A stretch of DNA of 64,000 nt, from NCBI GenBank assembly GCA_964628985.1, contig CAZVNJ010000002.1:48159-112158 (forward strand), given 5' to 3'. Below, one piece after another: positions 44,801 through 50,897 of this stretch (its first letter is position 1; each line of letters begins with the position of its first letter). A program made the position numbers and the translations under genes. Below the pieces are notes generated by a model. That model was not told the DNA's origin, ran no database searches, and saw only the letters and a program-made list of their open reading frames with translations. This DNA comes from SURF-43 sp964628985. GTDB taxonomy: Bacteria; Chloroflexota; Dehalococcoidia; UBA2979.

Positions 44801-47605
44801 CGAGGTGGTCCGCGCGAGTCGCTGCACGGATGCCGATGCCGCGGCTCCACGGGGCGCGCTCGCTGATCCGCCCCGGGACGCTGATGACATGGGCGCGAGC
44901 GCCCGCGCTCCGGCGTGGTCCGCGAGGATGGAGTCGCCCTCGATGGCGCGCACCAGCCCGAGGTGGGCGGCGGAGCGGACGGGCCTCGTTGCGTCGAAGG
45001 CCGCACTCGCCATGATCGTCCGGCGGCCGATAGCCCGGCGTTGTATTGGGATGCCTGCCCGCGTGTTTGTCGTCGAAGTGTCGGTGCGGCCTGTTGCGGC
45101 TTCGATGCGCGACGCGCTGCCACGTTCGCCGGGGGGAGGCGCTGTGCGGCCGGCCCTGGCACGTCGCTGGGCTGGGCTTGCTGCTCGCCTCGTGTCGCCT
45201 GTGGCTTCGGTGCCTTGGGCGCCTGCGGCACCCGTCGTCGCTGAAGTTCCAGCGCCCAGGACCAAGGCGCCGGCGGTCCCCCCGACGCTCACGATGTCCG
45301 CGTTCGATCGCGCGGCGATGCGCTGCGCGACGTCGAGTGTGCGTGAGGCGAGGGCCCCGGGTGCGTGCGGTGCAGACGGGGTCATCGCTTCGCCGCGAGA
45401 CGTGGTCCCTGCTCCCGCGCTGCGCTGCCCCTCGAGACGCGTCCACGAAGACGACGCCGCCGCCGCGCTGGTCGGCGGGCCAGGTGCGAGCATGCGGTCG
45501 GTCGCCGTCGCCGCTCCCGTCGTCGGGGACCCGCGCAAGCCTCGGCGCTGCACGGCTGCGCGTCGTTGGGCGTCGACCCCCCTCGAGTGGGGGCGTGCTG
45601 CCTCGCCGGCTCCGATCGCTCCCGGGTTGGCTGCGCTCCGCTCGCCGACCGGGGACGTAGAGGCGGCACGAGGGAGCGCCGGCGCAGATGCCTGCCTGGC
45701 GTCCATGCTGCCGGCGAGACGGGTACGTGCGCGGACGTGCGCGGCAAGTGGGGCGTAGACCGCGCGCGGGGCGCTCGCGTCCATCGCGGCACGTCGTCCG
45801 ACCTCGCCGGCGATGCGCTGGGCCGACCCACCGCGCCCGGCCGCCTCGCTGCGATCGGTTCGGGGCGTCGCCGGAGACGGTGTTTCGGCGATCGGGCCCG
45901 ATGCCCCAGCGGCCGTCGCCGATGTTGGAGTGGCGATGGCGTCTCGTGAGGGCGACGCCGATGCGGGTGTCGGACGGAACGGTGCGGCGAGGCGCTGTAC
46001 AGGCACCGATGCAGGTTGACCGCTGGCGAGGCCGATGCCTTCGCCTCGGACGCGGGCGTTCCTCAGGCTGTTCATGGAGACCGTGCGGAAGGTCCAGCGG
46101 TTGCCGCCGAGGGAGGCGCTTCGCAGTGAACCGAGCAGGCCCCGCCCCAGCGCACCGGCAACCGTCGTGCCTCGCGGCGTGTAGCCCGCTCCCGGCTCAG
46201 GGAGATCCTCGGCGCTCGGCGAGTCAGAGGGCTCGGCGGTGTCCGCGGACGCCTCGTCGGCCCGCGTGAGATCGAGGACGTCGGACGGCGACGAGGGCCG
46301 CGCAGCGCTGGGCGTGGCCTCGGTGAGTCGCTGGGCAGGTGTGACGCCCGAGAGGGCGTCGCCAGCAGGCAACGACGCGCCGCTCGTCGGGGCTCCTGCA
46401 CTTCGATCGATGGATGCCTCCGGCGGTCCCGCAAGGCGCTGAGCCGGCGTTTGCGGCGTGGTCTGCTGCGCGGCGCCGGTGCCCCAGGGCGACGGGACGG
46501 CATCCGGGCGGCCGGTGCGCTGCTCGTGCACGCGGACCTCGGATGTGCCAGGTGTGAGGTTTCCTGACGCGGCGGGTGGTGCGGCCTCGACCGGTCCATT
46601 GGCGGCACGCTGGGCGGCGCCTTGCCGCGTCAGCGGTTGCGTTGGGTCCGGCGCGCGCACGGCTGGTGGTGGTGTCTGGCCTCGCCGCGGGAGCAGCCGT
46701 CCGAGGATCCCCGGTCGCGTGATGGGGGGCGAGGAGGGCAGGCGCGGAGGCGTCGTTGCGCGGGGACGATCCGAGGCGGCAGGTAACGTCGGTGGAGTGG
46801 CATCGGCGGCCCGTCCGCTCGGAGCGGGGTCGGTCGGAGCTGCCACAGGCGGCGGAACCTCGTGCGATACCTGTCGCTGGGCGGGCGAGGTGCTGCTCGC
46901 TGGGGCGCTTGTGGCGGGGCCGACCGGAGGGCTCGAGGCACTCGGTGTCGAGGCGCTGGTCGTTGGCTGAGAGGTCGACGGAGAGCGTGGTGGTTGGGCA
47001 GGGGTGCGTGGAGCAGATCGGGCTGCGCGTTCCTCGCGTGCCTGGGCGAGGAGGTCCGGGAGCCCGTCGTCTGAAGGCGTCGCCTGGGGCGCGGCAGCGT
47101 CGGGGTCGGCGGAGTCGCCGGGCTCATCGATGCGGGCCATGCGGCGGCGCTGCGCAGGGGCACCTCGAGAGGCCGGGGGTGTGGAGGCTGCGCGGGGCGC
47201 TGGGGTGGGGCGGGGCGTCGAACGCTGCGCTGGTGGCGGGCTCGGGGGCGTGGGGCGTGGAGGGAGCGAGGTGAGGGACTGTGTGGGCGCGGAGGGCGCG
47301 CGGCGCGGCGAGAAGCCGAAGCGGCTGCTCCACGTGGCAGCACCGCCACCCTGCGTGAAGCCGCTGAAGACTCCAAACCCGACCGTGCGGGGGTTGCCGA
47401 GGCCGCGCGTCAGCCCGGTGCCCGCAGGCGCCTCGTTGAGACGACGGCCGAGATCGCCCGGCGTCGCGTAGCGGTGTGGGTAGGTCGACCGCGTGGGGAG
47501 CATCGTGCCGAAACGGGCACGACGCCGCGCGACCGCGCCGGACAGGTCACGTCCGTGCGTCCGGATTGGAGGGAGCGACTCCCAGGCGGATGCGGGAGAG
47601 GCCAT
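41882..47605 (-). CDS. Giant low-complexity protein with 29 QR motifs
   Basis: A 1,907-residue protein with no recognisable fold, rich in Ala, Pro, Ser, Gly, Thr and Arg. Numbered from a TTG one codon before the ATG at 47605, the Arg of the [AVIPG]QR-type motifs (for example VQRLA, AQRRA, AQRIA) lies at 129, 154, 245, 334, 391, 427, 539, 598, 682, 688, 729, 763, 815, 857, 930, 1058, 1063, 1121, 1177, 1245, 1364, 1412, 1483, 1584, 1617, 1660, 1732, 1800 and 1860. Three IGRR blocks (near 860, 1259, 1304) and an N-terminal aromatic patch also recur. The last 30 residues look helical (LSEQQIAAIMQALEDRVLAMIERR). One-base overlaps tie it to tube 2 and LysM genes. Candidate tape measure, tube cargo or scaffold. 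Confidence 0.8.
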   Translation of the reverse strand: MASPASAWESLPPIRTHGRDLSGAVARRRARFGTMLPTRSTYPHRYATPGDLGRRLNEAPAGTGLTRGLGNPRTVGFGVFSGFTQGGGAATWSSRFGFSPRRAPSAPTQSLTSLPPRPTPPSPPPAQRSTPRPTPAPRAASTPPASRGAPAQRRRMARIDEPGDSADPDAAAPQATPSDDGLPDLLAQAREERAARSAPRTPAQPPRSPSTSQPTTSASTPSASSPPVGPATSAPASSTSPAQRQVSHEVPPPVAAPTDPAPSGRAADATPPTLPAASDRPRATTPPRLPSSPPITRPGILGRLLPRRGQTPPPAVRAPDPTQPLTRQGAAQRAANGPVEAAPPAASGNLTPGTSEVRVHEQRTGRPDAVPSPWGTGAAQQTTPQTPAQRLAGPPEASIDRSAGAPTSGASLPAGDALSGVTPAQRLTEATPSAARPSSPSDVLDLTRADEASADTAEPSDSPSAEDLPEPGAGYTPRGTTVAGALGRGLLGSLRSASLGGNRWTFRTVSMNSLRNARVRGEGIGLASGQPASVPVQRLAAPFRPTPASASPSRDAIATPTSATAAGASGPIAETPSPATPRTDRSEAAGRGGSAQRIAGEVGRRAAMDASAPRAVYAPLAAHVRARTRLAGSMDARQASAPALPRAASTSPVGERSAANPGAIGAGEAARPHSRGVDAQRRAAVQRRGLRGSPTTGAATATDRMLAPGPPTSAAAASSSWTRLEGQRSAGAGTTSRGEAMTPSAPHAPGALASRTLDVAQRIAARSNADIVSVGGTAGALVLGAGTSATTGAAGAQGTEATGDTRRAASPAQRRARAGRTAPPPGERGSASRIEAATGRTDTSTTNTRAGIPIQRRAIGRRTIMASAAFDATRPVRSAAHLGLVRAIEGDSILADHAGARALAPMSSASRGGSASAPRGAAASASVQRLARTTSPLTNPAAVTAPLPAIPAIRAETAAGAGGNASGHAAPTSPSSTPTGRADVSERQSSLAARGIEAPASLVPRDAAALTRALAEPTSYGPDAIAGAPVRGASSLVDATSAPGASGLTAASFAPQRQAAQRLALGLVDGEGRENPPDIGIGSPNSRGARSVLALPHAVDPGRPLTAQAARAASIGAVQRLARPAAGSIIESTSTGSSGTVPARAPQATGAIDAATSAWVFRAASGAQQFATAAQRRADDRGFAGIDVERLPVGGATSDNRAGFNEIASAPGNASTSSTPSSSRTPSSGSAPLGADRNGGAVQRSARRHPASNRPGHIGRRGLATAPRDRMEQASEDRALPATPDTPASRTMPAHPIGVPGLIGRRTLSAASSADARPFEAGWAGAMPVGAMGIGGLRLTSTGSASPLALAARASVGAAAVQRIAPRGGTAGSNPIRLADARPMSTRQAATTSSAGGGQPDDTPGHMPAQRRARRAGDAGRLLRAAHVEASRGSGAPTAAHIASSPAGGATAAMRSSVGAVGLGRVTIAGSVGVSSMRAVQRLARRGSMGVAARWEAGEAANGVVGGATSPEAPRPGQSGRRALPRLAAGRTVEVDGGPDPRASARPQGEAAVAAALAQAQPPTVAGRQADASGTGGPGAGQRTTRRGSSRARRAAARAAAQTSTSTSTPVAPAQRQATVPATTREPGRRERASLGARPERASLQAASFTLPRATAPQRTVGGLAPRTTPAATARGHASGGLAGREAQEAVTAVSALAAIRAGAASSGGGAGSGPRGGGDGSLSAADAIQRIRRGRGELPGSGTPAPATSDGERPGGPAVARILGRRGGQAGEVAGLPVGGPGATVAAARTAAADIVQRALSSISFDSRGTADAPGRTSAGTRGPVSSGGEQAQPGARAAGSADMDIPAAHMGSAPVQRIVSERSEAVEGVPERGLSEQQIAAIMQALEDRVLAMIERRGGRYRGTF

Positions 47606-48039
47606 CAATCTTCGTCCACCAGGAGGCCGTGGTGGGCGATCTCCAGCGTCTCCATCGCCACCTCACGAGAGCCGGCGGCGAATTGTGGCCCGCTCCACTT
47701 GACCGGGAAGGCGCCGTCCAATTCCCAGATCCGCACGGTCTCGCCTGCACCGTCGACGAGCGAGAGTCCTACGGTGTGGCGTTCCAGGTATCCGTCCTCC
47801 AGGCCCGTGCCCGAGGAGCGGCGGAACCAGTCGAACAGGGCGCTGTTGGAGGTGACGCCTGCCTTCAGCACGAGGTTCGGCCACTGCATCCGGCCGGGCA
47901 CCTTGTGCGAGAACTCGTTCTGCCCACCCTCGTCGATGGTTTCGACTTTGATCTCCACAGAGAGGCCGGAGACCTCCGAGAAGGCTCCGATCTCTACACC
48001 GTCGAGGGAAAGGATGAACTGGCCGGCCCAGTTGACCAC
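47605..48039 (-). CDS. Tail tube protein 2 (gp19-like; Afp5 class)
   Basis: A 144-residue tube protein of the gp19/TIGR02241 family, one of the two inner tube paralogues in this operon. The fold is visible in NWAGQFILSLDGVEIGAFSEVSGLSVEIKVETIDEGGQNEF, in KVPGRMQWPNLVLKAGVTSNSALFDWFR, and in the closing ETLEIAHHGL. The GTG start at 48039 has an AGGAGG site eight bases upstream. This copy, farther from the sheath gene and next to the baseplate genes, may be the Afp5-type adaptor ring between tube and spike. Its stop overlaps the giant protein start (TGATG). Confidence 0.93.
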   Translation of the reverse strand: MVNWAGQFILSLDGVEIGAFSEVSGLSVEIKVETIDEGGQNEFSHKVPGRMQWPNLVLKAGVTSNSALFDWFRRSSGTGLEDGYLERHTVGLSLVDGAGETVRIWELDGAFPVKWSGPQFAAGSREVAMETLEIAHHGLLVDED

Positions 48040-48108
48040 GGTGACCGCCTCCTGGCTGGGGTGAGGTGCGGTGCGGGGTTGCTACGAGTAGTGGTCGGGT
48101 GGATGCGT

Positions 48109-48273
48109 TTAGCGCAGGCCCTCCATGGCGCGTTCGTTGAGTCGAGCGATCTCCCGCACGATGCGGAGTCGGTCGTCGTGCTCCAGGTCCATCACGCGGT
48201 CCAGGTCCCAGTGGACGTGGTAGGCGACGTACATGACCTCTTGCCAGACCTCCTCCGCGTCGTAGCGGATTAG
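48109..48273 (-). CDS. DUF6760-like small protein in -1 frame, no normal upstream start
   Basis: A small ORF whose last 53 residues match the DUF6760 type from memory: LIRYDAEEVWQEV, then MYVAYHVHWDLDRVM and LEHDDRLRIVREIARLNERA. The HW motif recalls the P2 gpE'-type chaperone extension. The conserved part starts at 48273, right across the stop codon of the upstream chaperone gene and in the -1 frame relative to it. No ATG, GTG or TTG precedes it in frame for at least 35 codons. The only in-frame ATG (48234) would cut off the conserved LIRYxxE part, although AAGAGGT lies before it. It may therefore be made as a frameshift fusion with the upstream gene. Confidence 0.6.
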   Translation of the reverse strand, partial: LIRYDAEEVWQEVMYVAYHVHWDLDRVMDLEHDDRLRIVREIARLNERAMEGLR

Positions 48274-48291
48274 CCCCCGTCCGCCCGGGGG
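48270..48291 (-). promoter_or_regulatory. Candidate -1 programmed frameshift region
   Basis: The last codons of the chaperone gene read GGC GGC CCC CGG GCG GAC GGG GGC TAA. Runs of five C (48291-48287) and five G (48278-48274) are both good places for -1 slippage, the second directly before the stop. A -1 shift leads into the DUF6760-like frame (CTA ATC CGC TAC). Neither run is a perfect X XXY YYZ heptamer, so the signal is suggestive only. Confidence 0.4.
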
Positions 48292-48632
48292 CCGCCCGCC
48301 AAAGGGGTGGCCTCCGGGTTCAGCAGATCGAGGTCCGCCGGGTCGCCGAAGTTGATCGCGCCGTAGACGTCCTGCAGATACGCGAGGTCGGAGGCGAAGA
48401 GACCCTCGATGATCTTCGGCGTCAGTTGCGTGATGCTCCCGAGCCGCGTGATCACGCGGCTGAGGACGATCACGGTGAGGTACGCCTCGTTCTCCCGCAC
48501 GCGCGGGTCACGCAGCGGTTCGATCTCGTCGCGTGCCGTGGCCAGGCGCATGAGGCCGTCCGCGTGGACGCGCCCCTGCTCGTCCACGTAGCCCTTCGGC
48601 AACCGGAAGGCGAACTCCGTCTGCAGGCTCAT
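48270..48632 (-). CDS. Tail assembly chaperone-like protein
   Basis: A 120-residue protein in the position of the phage tail assembly chaperone (gpG/gp41-like). The visible pattern is LQTEFAFRLPKGYVDEQGRVHADGLMRLATARDEIEPLRDPRVREN, then YLTVIVLSRVITRLGSITQLTPKIIEGLFASDLAYLQDVYGAIN, which I recall as the 'phage tail assembly protein' found between the two tube genes of actinobacterial eCIS loci. Its ATG overlaps the tube 1 stop (ATGA). Its end overlaps the DUF6760-like frame. In phages such chaperones often form a -1 frameshift fusion with the next ORF. Confidence 0.8.
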   Translation of the reverse strand: MSLQTEFAFRLPKGYVDEQGRVHADGLMRLATARDEIEPLRDPRVRENEAYLTVIVLSRVITRLGSITQLTPKIIEGLFASDLAYLQDVYGAINFGDPADLDLLNPEATPLAGGPRADGG

Positions 48633-49060
48633 GCGCGGACAAGGCCTTCGTGCGTGATGGTGACCTCTTCAACGGCGACCTCATTGGCGCCGGCGTCCAG
48701 GTCAGCGCCCTTCCAGACGCTCGGCCAACCGTTGGTGAAGTTCCAGCGGGCGACCTCCGTCTGCATGGAGTCGTACAGCACGATGCTGCCGTTGCGACGG
48801 GCGCCGTCGATGTCGCCCTCGAGGACCAGCACGCGCCAGTCCCAGAGGTCAGTCACGGCGTCGATGCGGCGACGCAGCGTGATATCTGCCCACGAGGGGG
48901 AGCCGGGCACCTTGCGGATGATCAACTGGCCGGCGCCGGTGACCTCCTTGTACTCGATCACTTCCGTGTTCGAGTCGATGCCTGAGACCTCTTTGAAGGC
49001 CGCGATGGTGATGCCGTCAACCTCGACAGCGAAGGCGAATGTAGTCAGCAAGTCCGGCAT
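48629..49060 (-). CDS. Tail tube protein 1 (gp19-like; Afp1 class)
   Basis: A 143-residue inner tube protein of the gp19/TIGR02241 family. It begins MPDLLTTFAFAVEVDGITIAAFKEVSGIDSNTEVIEYKEV and includes VPGSPSWADITLRRRIDAVTDLWDWR and the closing VEEVTITHEGL; the hexameric beta-barrel pattern is clear. It lies between sheath (46 bases) and chaperone (overlap), so it is the likely main tube subunit. It differs strongly from tube 2 in sequence, in keeping with distinct places in the particle. Confidence 0.94.
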   Translation of the reverse strand: MPDLLTTFAFAVEVDGITIAAFKEVSGIDSNTEVIEYKEVTGAGQLIIRKVPGSPSWADITLRRRIDAVTDLWDWRVLVLEGDIDGARRNGSIVLYDSMQTEVARWNFTNGWPSVWKGADLDAGANEVAVEEVTITHEGLVRA

Positions 49061-49106
49061 TCCGGTGTGTCCTTTCTCTCAGCCTGCCTGGTGGTGGTCG
49101 CGTCCG

Positions 49107-50357
49107 CTATTCGGCGGCCGCGGCGCCACCCTGCCACTGGCTGATGCGGAAGATCACGAACTCGGCGGGCTTCAGGGGCGCCATGCCGATCTCGACGACC
49201 AGTTTGCCCTCGTCCACCGAGGCCGGCGGGTTGGTCTCCGCGTCGCACTTCACGTAGAACGCCTCGCCCGGCACCGTCCCTGCCAGGGCACCCTGGCGGT
49301 AGAGGCCGAGGAGGAAGGCATTGATCGTGCGCTTTACCCGCTGCCAGAGCGCCTGGTCGTTCGGCTCGAATACGACCCATGACGTGCCGTTCAGGATCGT
49401 CTTCTCGACGAAGTTGAACATGCGACGGACCGGGACGTAGCGCCACGAGGGGTTGCTGGAGAGGGTGCGGGAGCCCCAGATGCGGATGCCGCGGGTGCCG
49501 AACGGCCGGATGCAGTTGATGCCGATCGGGTTGAGCAGTTCCTGCTCCTGCGTGGTCATCTTCAGTTCGACGTCCAGAGCGCCGCGTACCACCTCGTTGG
49601 CCGGGGCCTTCCAGACGCCACGCGTGGCGTCGTTGCGGGCCCAGATGCCGGCCACGTGCCCGGCTGGCGGGACGGTGATGACCTTCGGTTGGTCGTTGTC
49701 AGGCCGGGCGAAGGGGTTGGAGATCTTGATCCATGGGTAGTAGAAGGCGGCAAACTGCGAGTCGTACTGGGCGGTCTCGCTGCGCCATTCCTGGACGGCA
49801 CTGGGTCCCATGGCGGGCGGCGCGTCCAGGATGGCCATGCGGTCGCCCATCTTCTCGCAGTGGCTGATGGCCGCCGCCTGGACGGCCTGGAAGGTAGCGA
49901 GGTCGACCGCGCCATCAGCACCGCGCACGGCGGTGATCAGGTCCGGGACCATCACCATGGTCACTTCATCGGCGACGACGAGCCCGTTGATTCCGGTGCG
50001 GGCGGACTCGGAGCCGATGAAATTGTCGGCACCGATGGCCAGGGGGGTCTGCGCCTCCGTGTCGTCCGTGTGCGGCACACGCGCGATGTAGGCGCCACCG
50101 CCGCCGTTGTTGAACCAGCCGTACACGGCGTACGGGAGCATGAGGCCCTGGGCGAATCCGCCGTATGCCGCCTCGAACTGCGACCAGTTCGTGACGTAAT
50201 GAGGCTTTTCACCGTGCGGGTCGTTCGCCAGGTCATTTTTGGGGAATGACGAAGTGAAGCCGACGAACGCGGCAACGGCCGTGCCTGCTGCTTCCAGCGG
50301 CTTCGAGCCGCCGTCGATCTCTTCGACATACACGCCCGGGGCGAGGTACGTAGGCAT
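49107..50357 (-). CDS. Contractile sheath protein (Afp2-4 / Cis2 class)
   Basis: A 416-residue tail sheath protein and the first gene of the long injection-system operon. Hallmarks are the N-terminal YLAPGVYVEEIDGGSKPLEAAGTAVAAFVGF, and the C-terminal domain with NPIGINCIRPFGTRGIRIWGSRTLSSNPSWRYVPVRRMFNFVEKTI. The start ATG at 50357 follows an AGGAG-type site. Only one sheath gene is present here, in contrast to three in Afp; one is usual for minimal Streptomyces-type systems. Confidence 0.95.
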   Translation of the reverse strand: MPTYLAPGVYVEEIDGGSKPLEAAGTAVAAFVGFTSSFPKNDLANDPHGEKPHYVTNWSQFEAAYGGFAQGLMLPYAVYGWFNNGGGGAYIARVPHTDDTEAQTPLAIGADNFIGSESARTGINGLVVADEVTMVMVPDLITAVRGADGAVDLATFQAVQAAAISHCEKMGDRMAILDAPPAMGPSAVQEWRSETAQYDSQFAAFYYPWIKISNPFARPDNDQPKVITVPPAGHVAGIWARNDATRGVWKAPANEVVRGALDVELKMTTQEQELLNPIGINCIRPFGTRGIRIWGSRTLSSNPSWRYVPVRRMFNFVEKTILNGTSWVVFEPNDQALWQRVKRTINAFLLGLYRQGALAGTVPGEAFYVKCDAETNPPASVDEGKLVVEIGMAPLKPAEFVIFRISQWQGGAAAAE

Positions 50358-50486
50358 GGGCCTCTTCTCCTGATGGTCAATGCAGTTCGCCCTCGCATCC
50401 TGCGCGGGTGCGCAGGGCAGGGCGGTGGAGCCGATCAGGATGAGGAGATGTCGCCATCGGCCAGCGCGAACGGGCCCGTGCAGGGC

Positions 50487-50684
50487 TCACCCGACGCCGA
50501 TCGATGTAGACCGCTGACCCCCGCCGGACGTGGTCACACCGCGTGCATGAATAGCACATCGCACGTTCGTCGCGCACGGTACGTCGCGCCATGCGTCGAA
50601 CAAAATTCCCTTGTCATTGCTGACGATCATGGATGCCGGAGTGTCTCGCGTGACGTAATGCAAGTTGTCCTCGTCACTCGACAT
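50487..50684 (-). CDS. Possible 65-residue leader protein, doubtful
   Basis: An ATG at 50684 with AAGGAG about nine bases upstream opens a 65-residue frame (MSSDEDNLHYVTRDTP...), ahead of and in line with the sheath operon. Composition (Asn, Asp, Lys, Ile, Cys) is unlike GC-rich shadow frames. Third codon positions are clearly less GC-rich than in neighbouring genes, so the frame is either an acquired small gene or non-coding DNA. Family not recognised. Confidence 0.3.
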   Translation of the reverse strand: MSSDEDNLHYVTRDTPASMIVSNDKGILFDAWRDVPCATNVRCAIHARGVTTSGGGQRSTSIGVG

Positions 50685-50696
50685 CTGCTGCACTCC

Positions 50697-50717
50697 TTGT
50701 CCACAACTTCATCCACA
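50697..50717 (+). promoter_or_regulatory. DnaA-box-like pair
   Basis: TTGTCCACA at 50697-50705 equals the actinobacterial form of the DnaA box, and TCATCCACA at 50709-50717 is a weaker second copy. Both lie on the plus strand in the divergent injection-system promoter region. There is no dnaA/dnaN gene nearby, so this is a regulatory candidate at most, or chance. Confidence 0.3.
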
Positions 50718-50729
50718 CTGTGACGCGGC

Positions 50730-50748
50730 GACGCACGATCTGTGCGTC
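50730..50748. promoter_or_regulatory. Operator-like inverted repeat GACGCAC-N5-GTGCGTC
   Basis: Perfect 7-bp arms (50730-50736 and 50742-50748) with a GATCT spacer, a typical size for a dimeric repressor or activator site. It is flanked by two copies of TGTGACGCG, 55 bases apart. Located midway between the divergent injection-system units, it is the best candidate for a shared control site. Confidence 0.45.
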
Positions 50749-50897
50749 ATGACTCGTGCTCACGGACCGCAGATGTGACGCGAACTCCAGTCGATGCGAG
50801 GGCCACCGTTGCTCCGCGGGGCGTTCGCCAAGCGGACGAGTGATCCCGTACTATCCGCGCGGCGTCACTCCCCGACGACCGTCTTGACGAGGCGAGC

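Larger units (their letters stand above)
50358..50897. promoter_or_regulatory. Divergent promoter region of the injection system
   Basis: A 540-base gap, by far the longest between genes in the window. It separates the sheath operon (minus) from the cargo block (plus), so it must hold both promoters, though I cannot name a clear -10/-35 pair. It contains a 7-bp inverted repeat (50730-50748), a direct repeat TGTGACGCG (50719-50727 and 50774-50782), a second direct repeat CGTCGCGC near 50570, a DnaA-box-like pair (50697-50717), and a possible small ORF. Local GC is lower than around it. Confidence 0.65.

Noticed and set aside
43734..45758. An uninterrupted 674-residue frame on the opposite strand of the giant gene
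   Set aside because: High GC makes long antisense frames common. It has no start signal, no recognisable domain, and lies wholly inside a gene that fits the operon by one-base overlaps on both sides.
50697..50717. A replication origin
   Set aside because: Only one perfect and one poor DnaA-box-like site, no dnaA, dnaN or AT-rich unwinding element.
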